NCBI GenBank assembly: GCA_017995695.1
Contig: JAGOIJ010000003.1
Location: forward strand, 1-25,661
Source: Candidatus Omnitrophota bacterium
GTDB taxonomy: Bacteria > Omnitrophota > Gorgyraeia > Gygaellales > Profunditerraquicolaceae
Length of the DNA: 25,661 bases
Reading direction: 5' to 3'
The notes under the pieces are model-generated. The model ran no database searches. It worked only from the letters and a program-made list of their open reading frames with translations, and was not told where the DNA came from. Both the position numbers and the translations under genes were made by a program. Below, in pieces: positions 7,355-14,253 of this stretch. Within the stretch, counting starts at the first letter, position 1. Every line of letters begins with the position of its first letter.

Positions 7355-8151
7355 AAACAAAAACGGGTAAGGCTTCTAAGAAAGCTTCTTCAAAAGATTT
7401 TATCAAGTTTCTCGGCACGGCAGGGGCGCGTTTCGTGATGATCGAACAGTTGCGCTCATCAGGCGGTATATGGATATCATATAAGGGCGCGCAGATAATG
7501 ATTGACCCCGGCCCTGGCGCGCTGGTGCGCTGCGCTGCGAGTAAACCAAGGCTTAACCCTTTACTGTTGGATGGGGTCATCTTGACACATCGTCATTTGG
7601 ATCACTCTGGCGACGTTAATGTTATGATAGAGGCCATGACTGAGGGAGGATTTAAAAGGAAGGGTGTTGTATTCTGCCCTGAAGATGCTATTGCTGAAGA
7701 TACGGTAATCTTGCGACATGTAACAGGTTTCCCTGAAAAGATCGAAATTCTTAAGCCTGAAAGTACCTATTCCGTTAAAACGTTTAGCTTTACTACTGCA
7801 ATGCGGCATGTCCACCCCGTAGAAACATATGGTTTTAAAACCAAACTAAACAATACATCAATAGGGTTTCTTTGCGACACACGTTATTTCGCTGGTCTTA
7901 TTGATTTTTATAAAGAATTGGATGTTTTGGTGCTCTATGTTGTTTTTGTAGAACCAAGGCCAGGGGTAGACCACTTGAGTTTATTTGAGGCTGAACAGCT
8001 CATTAGCGAATTAAGGCCAAAGAAGGTTATCCTCACGCATTTTGGCATGAGCATGCTTAAGGCAAAGCCGCATTTTCTCGCGGAGGATCTTACGCAACGT
8101 TTGGGCATTGAAGTAGTTGCTGCATATGATGGTATGACGTTTCCTGTGTAG
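7342..8151 (+). CDS. Metallo-beta-lactamase fold hydrolase
   Basis: 269 residues with the MBL-fold metal site: THRHLDH (H83, H85, D87, H88), RHVHPVETYGF (H156/H158), LCDTRYF (D179) and LTHFGMS (H233), the arrangement of a two-metal site. GTAGARFVMIEQLRSSGGIWI near the N terminus is the usual first strand pair of the tRNase Z/AHL-lactonase-like branch. The phosphodiesterase-type core suggests a nuclease or small-phosphoester hydrolase, but the substrate is unknown. The first 19 residues are Lys/Ser/Thr-rich and look like a basic tail. AGGAAG precedes the ATG within the NYN gene, which it overlaps by 13 bp. It is the last gene of the long upstream run. Confidence 0.85.
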   Translation: MAEIKTKTGKASKKASSKDFIKFLGTAGARFVMIEQLRSSGGIWISYKGAQIMIDPGPGALVRCAASKPRLNPLLLDGVILTHRHLDHSGDVNVMIEAMTEGGFKRKGVVFCPEDAIAEDTVILRHVTGFPEKIEILKPESTYSVKTFSFTTAMRHVHPVETYGFKTKLNNTSIGFLCDTRYFAGLIDFYKELDVLVLYVVFVEPRPGVDHLSLFEAEQLISELRPKKVILTHFGMSMLKAKPHFLAEDLTQRLGIEVVAAYDGMTFPV

Positions 8152-8167
8152 GCGCTTTTCTGCGCCT
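8150..8167 (+). repeat. Short G+C-rich inverted repeat at the end of the upstream gene run
   Basis: AGGCGC and GCGCCT form a perfect six-base-pair stem with a six-base loop (TTTTCT), beginning at the stop codon of the MBL hydrolase gene. No T-run follows, so it is not a classical intrinsic terminator, though it may protect the 3' end of the transcript. Confidence 0.45.
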
Positions 8168-8186
8168 CGAAAGCCTTCTTGGGCAT

Positions 8187-8224
8187 TAAACAAACATTGT
8201 CGGCTGACGCTTAATGTTTGTTTA
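8187..8224 (+). repeat. Perfect 12-bp inverted repeat (intergenic hairpin)
   Basis: TAAACAAACATT at 8187-8198 and AATGTTTGTTTA at 8213-8224 are exact reverse complements separated by 14 bases. The loop itself can close a small GTC/GAC stem. It lies between the MBL gene and the next promoter. There is no U-rich tail. It could be a transcript-end hairpin, a protein-binding dyad or part of a small mobile repeat. Confidence 0.6.
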
Positions 8225-8246
8225 GACCGAACAGGCTTGTGAGGCC

Positions 8247-8324
8247 AAGCAAAAAATAAGCGCTAGTTAGCAACACCCAATTTAATAGGATAAATTGGTG
8301 TGTCTTGCTAGGCATTTTTTGCTT
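8247..8324 (+). repeat. Long imperfect palindrome upstream of the MscS-TM gene
   Basis: The outer arms AAGCAAAAAAT (8247-8257) and ATTTTTTGCTT (8314-8324) are perfect complements. Inside them TAGCAA pairs with TTGCTA, and CCAATTTA with TAAATTGG around a six-base loop (8285-8290), with small bulges. The last bases run directly into the -35 box of the next promoter. The T-run of the right arm could act as a terminator tail, or the dyad may be an operator or mobile palindrome. Confidence 0.6.
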
Positions 8325-8351
8325 GACATAACTTCTCTTCCATGATAGAGT
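8323..8351 (+). promoter_or_regulatory. Probable sigma-70-type promoter for the MscS-TM gene
   Basis: TTGACA (8323-8328), a perfect -35 hexamer, is followed after 17 bases by TAGAGT (8346-8351), which keeps the key T, A and T of a -10 box. Initiation would fall around 8358, about 35 bases before the ATG. The -35 overlaps the right arm of the long palindrome, so anything binding there would affect it. Confidence 0.55.
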
Positions 8352-8392
8352 TATAGAAAATATCACCGGAAAAGCTAAAAGGAGGTGGGTGA

Positions 8393-9070
8393 ATGAGTAG
8401 TTGGCAAGAAGTGTTAATGGAACCAGCCAAAAGAGTGCTGGAGCAGATTGGGCAATTCTTGATGGAAGTCTTGCTTGTGCTCCTGGTCATGATCATTGGT
8501 TGGGTGATTGCAAAGGCTATTCGAGCAATAGTAACCCGCGTACTAAGGTTGGTGAAATTGGATGAGCTTTCAGATCGTATCGAATTGGACGCTATTTTGG
8601 CAAAGGGTGGCATTAAGTATTCTTTGTCAGAAATTATTGGTGTTTTCTGTTATTGGATTGCGATTTTAATCACGATGGTGGTGGCATTCAATCTGGTTAA
8701 TTTAACCGTTGCCGCCCAGCTCTTGCAAAGTGTTATTCTGTATATTCCTAATATAGTTGCAGGTGTGTTTATTTTGATTGTCGGTATGTTTTTGGCCAAT
8801 CTTTTGCGCAACATTGTGCAGACCGCAGCAAACAATGCTGGTCTTGCCTATGCGACATTCTTGGCTAAGTTCACCGAAGTAGTCATTATTGCATTTGCTG
8901 TCTTAATGACACTGGACCAAATCAAGATCGCTCAGCGGATAAGCCAGATCACCTTGACGATTGTGCTTGCATCACTTGGGCTTGCGCTTGCGTTATCGTT
9001 TGGGCTTGGCTGTAAAGATATTGCCGGGCGTTACATGAACGAATGGATTGAGAGATTAAAGAAGAAATAG
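8393..9070 (+). CDS. Small membrane protein with MscS-type conserved TM helices
   Basis: 225 residues, almost entirely membrane-embedded, with about five hydrophobic helices (near residues 22-45, 80-100, 108-135, 150-170 and 180-205). It resembles the conserved TM-helix repeat proteins annotated with mechanosensitive channels, ending in LGLALALSFGLGCKDIAGRY, a motif of that group. The cytoplasmic beta and alpha/beta domains of a full MscS are missing, so it may be a minimal channel or an accessory membrane protein. Ribosome binding is strong (AAAGGAGGTG at 8378-8386). It has its own promoter upstream and a strong terminator downstream, so it is probably monocistronic. Confidence 0.8.
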   Translation: MSSWQEVLMEPAKRVLEQIGQFLMEVLLVLLVMIIGWVIAKAIRAIVTRVLRLVKLDELSDRIELDAILAKGGIKYSLSEIIGVFCYWIAILITMVVAFNLVNLTVAAQLLQSVILYIPNIVAGVFILIVGMFLANLLRNIVQTAANNAGLAYATFLAKFTEVVIIAFAVLMTLDQIKIAQRISQITLTIVLASLGLALALSFGLGCKDIAGRYMNEWIERLKKK

Positions 9071-9094
9071 TTAAGGTTCTCGTTAAGCGTAGTG

Positions 9095-9130
9095 ATAACC
9101 CCGCACCTTGCAAGGTGCGGGGTTATTTTA
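9095..9130 (+). terminator. Strong intrinsic terminator
   Basis: A perfect 16-bp-per-arm palindrome at 9095-9126, with a G+C-rich core (ACCCCGCACC against its complement), is followed by TTTATT. It lies 25 bases after the MscS-TM gene stop and should end that transcript, insulating it from the radical SAM gene. Confidence 0.9.
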
Positions 9131-9180
9131 TTGATAGATAATACCATCGTAAGAAATATAACCATAGATAAGGTAAACTA

Positions 9181-10122
9181 ATGGAACCGCGCTTACAGGC
9201 AAGTTCGCATTATTGCGAAAGAAGAAAAGGACAACCATATCTGCCGAATACTATGGCGGATCAGAACAATATCCGGTACTCAGAGAAAAATATTAAGTTA
9301 ATCGGGGCTTCGGCAAAGCTGTATTTTCTTCTCCGTCGCGTAGTGAGGTATTTTTATCATAACAAACTATTTCGAAATAGGTATTGTTCAAATAACAATC
9401 TTGGTATTTTTATTACAACAAATTGTAATCTTAGCTGTTTTAATTGTCAGACTTCTGCGAGGCAGGCGCCTGCAAACGACAGCATGACTGTCAGGCAGGT
9501 AGAGGCCTTTGTTGATGAGGCGATTAATTTGCAATACTTTTGGAGCAGGATATATATTACGGGAGGAGAACCGACGCTTCATCCCCAGTTTTTTGACATT
9601 CTTGCGGTTTTAAAACGATATAAAGATTTTAATCCTGAATGCACATTTATTCTTGAGACTAACGGAGTTGGTAACAAAGTGCGGTCTGTATTGGAGCGGT
9701 TGCCTCAATGGATTTCAGTTCACAACTCAAACAAAAAAGAAAGCAAGGATAGTTATACTTTTTTTACATATACTATTGCGCCGATTGATACTCTGGTGTA
9801 TAGATTCTTCGATTTTTCAAAAGGATGTAGTTTGCTTACTAGTTGTTACGGGCTTTGTCTTTCGATGTACGGATATTTTCCTTGTTCGCCGTGCATGAAT
9901 GTTGCCCGCGTGTTTGGTTTTGATATAGGTTTGCAGAAATTGTCTTTGGTTACGGAACAGGCCTTAAGATTTCAGCTTAAGATTCTCTGCAAATATTGCG
10001 GATGGTTTAGGGAGCAGCAACGCCCTACAGCGCTAACTGAACAGGTGTCTTCCAGTTGGCAAAAAGCTTTCGCAGAGTACAAAAAGCAAAAGCCAAAACT
10101 AACGTTGTATAACGCTGCTTAA
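9181..10122 (+). CDS. Radical SAM protein with SPASM/twitch-like C-terminal cysteines
   Basis: 313 residues. The radical SAM cluster CNLSCFNC gives C82, C86 and C89, followed by the SAM-binding ITGGEPTLHP (126-135) and ETNGVG (159-164). Seven further cysteines follow (C216, C222, C226, C235, C238, C270, C273), spaced as in auxiliary Fe-S cluster domains of peptide- or cofactor-modifying enzymes. The substrate is unknown: no precursor peptide gene was recognised beside it. The N terminus before residue 70 is basic and aromatic and is not part of the core. The start is uncertain: the ATG at 9181 has only a weak AAGG upstream, and an in-frame ATG at 9253 is an alternative. DNA around 9130-9420 is visibly more A+T-rich than its neighbours. 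Confidence 0.8.
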   Translation: MEPRLQASSHYCERRKGQPYLPNTMADQNNIRYSEKNIKLIGASAKLYFLLRRVVRYFYHNKLFRNRYCSNNNLGIFITTNCNLSCFNCQTSARQAPANDSMTVRQVEAFVDEAINLQYFWSRIYITGGEPTLHPQFFDILAVLKRYKDFNPECTFILETNGVGNKVRSVLERLPQWISVHNSNKKESKDSYTFFTYTIAPIDTLVYRFFDFSKGCSLLTSCYGLCLSMYGYFPCSPCMNVARVFGFDIGLQKLSLVTEQALRFQLKILCKYCGWFREQQRPTALTEQVSSSWQKAFAEYKKQKPKLTLYNAA

Positions 10123-10181
10123 TTCATTGTAGAAATGAGTAACTTTTTGTTTGTATTAAAAAACACACATAGTCTTGAATA

Positions 10182-11648
10182 ATGATGATACCAATTGATA
10201 CCATTTTATTATTGGTTTCTGTTTTGATTTTTGTGAGCGTTATCTCAAGCAAGCTTTCCGAAAGGTTTGGCGTTCCCGTCTTGTTGCTATTTTTAGGCAT
10301 AGGGATACTTGCCGGTTCGGAAGGTATTGGCAAGATATATTTTGATAACGCGCAATTAGCAAAATCTATTGGCGTTGTTGCGTTGATTTTTATTATTTTC
10401 TCCGGAGGCCTCGATACGCATTGGAAGGATGCCAGGGTGGTCGTCTGGCCGGGCATTATACTTTCTACTCTAGGTGTTTTGTTGACTGCAATTATAACAG
10501 GATGTTTTGCTATCTATATCCTCAAGTTTTCTTTATTGGAAGGGATGCTTCTGGGTTCTATTATTTCTTCGACTGACGCGGCAGCCGTATTCAGCATTTT
10601 AAGATCAAGACGGATCAGCCTGAAAAAGCCGTTGAAACCATTGCTTGAATTTGAATCCGGTAGCAATGATCCGATGGCTGTTTTCTTAACGGTTAGTTTT
10701 ATTAGTCTTCTTACCGTTAAGAACATGAGTATCGTTTCCTTGATCCCAAAGTTTATTTTGGATATGGGGATGGGCGGGCTGGTTGGTTATCTCATGGCGC
10801 GATTTACCGTATTGCTTGTTAATCGTTTGAAGTTGGAATATCAGGGCCTTTATCCAGTCATAATGATTTCTCTCGTCCTTTTAACCTACGTCATAGCTAT
10901 TTTTCTGAAGGGCAATGGGATACTTGCGGTCTATATTGTAGGTTTAATGTTGGGAAGATCAGAGTTTCCCAATAAAACAATGATTATGAGGTTTCATGAC
11001 GGTTTGGCGTGGTTAATGCAGATTGCCATGTTTGTGACCTTGGGGTTACTTGTATTTCCTTCGCATATTGTACCGTTAAGCGGAGCGGGTTTATTGTTGA
11101 CGCTTCTGCTGATGATTGTTGCACGACCTGTCAGCGTATTGTTATGCCTATTGCCATTTAACATAAGTCTGCGCAAAAAAGCCATGGTGGCTTGGGTCGG
11201 CTTGAGGGGGTCCGTCCCGATTATTTTAGCGACATTTCCTTTTATGGCAGGCGTTGCTCAAGCCGATACCATATTCAATATAGTATTTTTTGTAGTTTTT
11301 GCTTCAGTGCTTATTCAGGGGACATCTATTCCCATCGTTTCAAAGTTATTGAAGTTAGACGTTCCCTTGGCTAGCAAGATTAATTATCCAATCGCTTTTG
11401 AGAAAACGCAGGGTATTGACGCTGAGTTAACCGATATAATTGTCCCGTATAATGCTGCGGCTGTAGGAAAGCTGATCCGTGACCTTAATATACCGGAAAA
11501 ATGTCTCATTGTGCTTATTTCTAGAAATAATAAATTCGTCATACCTTATGGCTCTACAGTGATAGAAGGCGGGGACGTTTTGCTTGTGCTCGCCAATAAT
11601 GAAGATCTTAGGTCGCTGCAGGCAATATTATCTGAACTGCAAAATTAA
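10182..11648 (+). CDS. CPA1-family cation/proton antiporter with C-terminal TrkA-C domain (NhaP2/CvrA-like)
   Basis: 488 residues. The first ~390 form a Na+/H+-exchanger-type membrane domain with 12 or so helices. Family signatures are FSGGLDTHWKD, SSTDAAAVFSILRSR, the ion-path motif ESGSNDPMAVFLT and GLRGSVPIILATFP. Residues from about 410 (DIIVPYNAAAVGKLIRDLNIP to GGDVLLVLANNEDLRSLQ) form a TrkA-C regulatory domain, as in the K+/H+ antiporter NhaP2. Exchange of K+ or Na+ for protons across the inner membrane is expected; the ion preference is not readable. The start is ATG 10182 or the adjacent 10185; no good ribosome site is seen. A 59-bp A+T-rich gap separates it from the radical SAM gene. 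Confidence 0.88.
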   Translation: MMIPIDTILLLVSVLIFVSVISSKLSERFGVPVLLLFLGIGILAGSEGIGKIYFDNAQLAKSIGVVALIFIIFSGGLDTHWKDARVVVWPGIILSTLGVLLTAIITGCFAIYILKFSLLEGMLLGSIISSTDAAAVFSILRSRRISLKKPLKPLLEFESGSNDPMAVFLTVSFISLLTVKNMSIVSLIPKFILDMGMGGLVGYLMARFTVLLVNRLKLEYQGLYPVIMISLVLLTYVIAIFLKGNGILAVYIVGLMLGRSEFPNKTMIMRFHDGLAWLMQIAMFVTLGLLVFPSHIVPLSGAGLLLTLLLMIVARPVSVLLCLLPFNISLRKKAMVAWVGLRGSVPIILATFPFMAGVAQADTIFNIVFFVVFASVLIQGTSIPIVSKLLKLDVPLASKINYPIAFEKTQGIDAELTDIIVPYNAAAVGKLIRDLNIPEKCLIVLISRNNKFVIPYGSTVIEGGDVLLVLANNEDLRSLQAILSELQN

Positions 11649-11718
11649 AAAAACGCAAAGATAAGGTAATAATTGGAAGTACGTTGACTATAAAGATTAC
11701 GCAAGGGAGGCGTAGATT

Positions 11719-12480
11719 ATGAAGCCTTGGTATGAATCATTATTTGAGAATTACGCTCATGCATACGATAAAGAATGCTTCGTTCAAGGGACCGCCGGCG
11801 AATGCGATTTTATCGAGCAAGAAATCAGCAGGGATAAATCCCTAAAAATCATTGACATCGGTTGCGGCACCGGCCGCCATGCTATTGAGCTTACGAAGAG
11901 AGGATATAAGGTAATTGGCGTTGATCTTTCTGAGAGTCAGATCAAAAGGGCAAGGGAGAAAGCGCAAGAGGCAGGGGTGACTATCGACTTCCAAACACAA
12001 GATGCCCGTAATCTTCCCTTTGACGGTGAGTTTGATCTGGCCATTATGTTGTGCGAAGGCGGATTCTCTCTTATGGAAACAGATGAGATGAACTTTGAGA
12101 TTCTTAAGAGTGCAACAAAAGCGCTTAAAAGCAAAGGTAAGTTCATTTTTACCACATTAAACGGATTGTTCCCGCTGTTCCATTCTGTCAATGAATTTTA
12201 TAAGTCGGCACAGAAAGAAGACCAATCCCAGTGCAAGGAGTGCTCGTTTGATCTAAATACCTTCCGTGATCATAACACTGTTGTTTTTGAGGATGATTCC
12301 GGTAATAAAAGGGAGCTTACGTGTAATGAGCGTTATTATGTGCCCAGCGAGATCACCTGGCTTCTCAAAAGTCTTGGATTTAAGAAAATCGACATCTTTG
12401 GCTCAAAGCTCGGGGCATATTCAAGAAACGATTCATTGACGCCGGATGATTTCGAAATGCTTGTTGTTGCGGAAAAATAA
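11719..12480 (+). CDS. Class I SAM-dependent methyltransferase
   Basis: 253 residues with a Rossmann-type SAM domain. Motif I is IIDIGCGTGRHA (44-55), the acidic end of strand 2 is VIGVDLS (65-71), then DARNLPF and FDLAIMLCEGGFSLM for motifs II-III. The core is Methyltransf_25/11-like, and the C-terminal part (from about residue 165, with a Cys-containing ECSFDLNTF stretch) is substrate-specific and unrecognised. The target could be a small molecule or lipid; nothing nearby decides it. GGGAGG about 9-14 bases before the ATG is a good ribosome site. A 70-bp gap separates it from the antiporter gene. Confidence 0.85.
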   Translation: MKPWYESLFENYAHAYDKECFVQGTAGECDFIEQEISRDKSLKIIDIGCGTGRHAIELTKRGYKVIGVDLSESQIKRAREKAQEAGVTIDFQTQDARNLPFDGEFDLAIMLCEGGFSLMETDEMNFEILKSATKALKSKGKFIFTTLNGLFPLFHSVNEFYKSAQKEDQSQCKECSFDLNTFRDHNTVVFEDDSGNKRELTCNERYYVPSEITWLLKSLGFKKIDIFGSKLGAYSRNDSLTPDDFEMLVVAEK

Positions 12481-12530
12481 CATAATTGTAGTAGTGCTAC
12501 GTATGAGTTAGCTATCGAAAGGAGACGGAA

Positions 12531-13121
12531 ATGAACAGTAGATTGTTTCCTGCAATATTTTTCTTTGGGATTGCTGTTGTAACTAGTCTAGGGCTGAGGT
12601 GTGTATACGCTCATTGCGATACTATGGCTGGCCCTGTTGTGCAAGATGCCCAGGCAGCTTTAGAGCAAAAAGACGTGACGTCGGTTCTGAAGTGGGTGAG
12701 CAAGGATAAGGAGTCTGAGATCCGTGCCGCATTTGAGGTTGCCCTGGCAGAGAGAGTGAAAGGTGTAGGTTCGGAAAAGTCAGATATGAAATTTTTCGAG
12801 GCCCTTGTGCGCATTCATCGTGAAGGAGAAGGGGCTTCTTTCGCTGGTATGAAGCCGGCTGATGCCATTGAGCCAATGGAAGCAGAAGCAGACAAGGCAT
12901 TAGAAGTAGGTACGGTTGATGCGTTAACCGTCAAGATGTCTAACCACCTTGCGAGCGGAGTAAGGGAACGATTTGACCGCGCTCTTGAGACGAGAAAGCA
13001 TAAAGATGAAAGCGTCGAGGCCGGCCGTGAGTATGTTGAGGCGTATGTGGAATATCTGCACTATGTTGAAGGCGTGCATAAAGCGATAGCAGGAAAGGCT
13101 GAACATCATCATGAAGAGTAA
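12531..13121 (+). CDS. Exported DUF6448 family protein
   Basis: 196 residues beginning with a Sec signal peptide (hydrophobic ~8-22, probable cleavage after VYA27). The mature protein starts HCDTMAGPVVQDAQAALEQKDV, followed by ALVRIHREGEG, ADKALEVGTVD and AGREYVEAYVEYLHYVEG, which I recognise as DUF6448. The fold is helical and the function unknown. Conserved His/Cys residues right at the mature N terminus, another His in the RIHREGEG motif and a terminal HHHEE suggest metal binding in the periplasm (inference). Ribosome site AAAGGAGA lies about 7 bases before the ATG. The last 11 bp overlap miaB, so expression of the two is probably linked. Confidence 0.82.
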   Translation: MNSRLFPAIFFFGIAVVTSLGLRCVYAHCDTMAGPVVQDAQAALEQKDVTSVLKWVSKDKESEIRAAFEVALAERVKGVGSEKSDMKFFEALVRIHREGEGASFAGMKPADAIEPMEAEADKALEVGTVDALTVKMSNHLASGVRERFDRALETRKHKDESVEAGREYVEAYVEYLHYVEGVHKAIAGKAEHHHEE

Positions 13122-14253
13122 GGTTTGCATACGTACCTTCGGTTGCCAGATGAACGTTCGGGATTCGGAGGTTATTGCTGGCTTAGCGCAAGCAAATGGC
13201 TATCAGCTGGTTGATGATGAAGCCAAAGCAGATATTGTTATTTTTAATACCTGCTCGGTCCGTCAGCATGCTGAAGAAAAAGTTTGGTCGGCGGTGGGTA
13301 GGTGCCAGGCAAACATTATTGGAATTGTTGGCTGCATGGCCAATAATTACCGGGAAGCGATTTTCGAAAAGTCTCCAAAAGTAGATTTTGTGGTAGGGAC
13401 TGCGGATACCGCAAAGATCCCCCGAATACTTAAGGAAATTGAAAAGCACAAAAAGAGTCCTTTCGAGAAAAAGATTTATGAGACAGACGCTGATTTTCGT
13501 GATGATGAGATTTATCATACCGGTTTCCATTTAGACAGGGAGCATGCCTTTGTGGTTATTACTGAAGGCTGCCAGAATTTTTGCTCATATTGCGTTGTTC
13601 CTTACGTGCGGGGAAAATTGCGCTCGCGCCGTTCGGAAGATATCATTAAAGAGATAAAACAGGATTTAGATTCAGGTATCAAGAAAATTACGCTCTTGGG
13701 GCAGAATGTGAATGCGTACAGCGATGGGGCGGTTGATTTTATCAAGCTCATTGCGCTTGTCAATGACATTAAGGGGCTCCGAGAATTTAGCTTTGTTACA
13801 TCACACCCTAAGGATACAAGCGAAGCATTATTTAAGGCGATGGCAAATGCAGAAAGGCTTAAAAAATATCTGCATCTTCCTGTTCAGTCAGGGGCTGATG
13901 TAATATTAAAACGCATGAATCGCGGCTATACCCGGAAATATTATTTGGATTTAGTTGAGAAGTATCGTACCATAGTAAGTAATGGGGCGCTGACGACCGA
14001 CATCATCGTTGGGTTTCCCGGGGAAACAATGGATGATTTTGAGGATACCCGTCGTTTAGTTGAGCTCGTTGCTTTTAACGCCGCTTTTATCTTTAAATAT
14101 TCTCCCCGGCCTCATACGCAGGCAGCCTCGTTGCAGGACGATGTGCCGCGTCTTGAAAAGGAAAAAAGGCATCGGATCATACTTGAGCTGCAAAAAGATA
14201 TTTCAAAACGAATGCATAGCCAGCCTGAAGCGCAAGAATGGTGCAATGAGTAA
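13111..14253 (+). CDS. miaB: tRNA-2-methylthio-N6-dimethylallyladenosine synthase, lacking the TRAM domain
   Basis: Methylthiolates i6A37 of tRNAs that read UNN codons, acting after MiaA, which is also encoded in the window. The N-terminal methylthiotransferase domain carries the auxiliary-cluster cysteines C12, C48 and C75 (TFGCQMN, NTCSVRQ, VGCMA). The radical SAM cluster is C154, C158 and C161 (CQNFCSYC), followed by LPVQSGADVILKRMNRGYTR and TTDIIVGFPGET. The protein stops at residue 380 in SKRMHSQPEAQEWCNE, where family members continue for ~60 residues into an RNA-binding TRAM domain. RimO and MtaB relatives are less likely given the PYVRGKLRSR and GYTRKYY context. The end overlaps the next gene by 8 bp (ATGAGTAA), so the short form looks like a settled gene end rather than a sequencing break. 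Confidence 0.88.
   Translation: MKSKVCIRTFGCQMNVRDSEVIAGLAQANGYQLVDDEAKADIVIFNTCSVRQHAEEKVWSAVGRCQANIIGIVGCMANNYREAIFEKSPKVDFVVGTADTAKIPRILKEIEKHKKSPFEKKIYETDADFRDDEIYHTGFHLDREHAFVVITEGCQNFCSYCVVPYVRGKLRSRRSEDIIKEIKQDLDSGIKKITLLGQNVNAYSDGAVDFIKLIALVNDIKGLREFSFVTSHPKDTSEALFKAMANAERLKKYLHLPVQSGADVILKRMNRGYTRKYYLDLVEKYRTIVSNGALTTDIIVGFPGETMDDFEDTRRLVELVAFNAAFIFKYSPRPHTQAASLQDDVPRLEKEKRHRIILELQKDISKRMHSQPEAQEWCNE

Noticed and set aside
9131..9162. Promoter for the radical SAM gene (TTGATA with TATAAC)
   Set aside because: The spacer would be 20 bases and the hexamers are only partial matches, so it is not supported well enough to list.
14060..14245. Upstream extension of the GT39 gene inside miaB
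   Set aside because: The 62 extra codons fully overlap conserved miaB sequence in another frame and carry no family signal; the membrane anchor begins at 14246.
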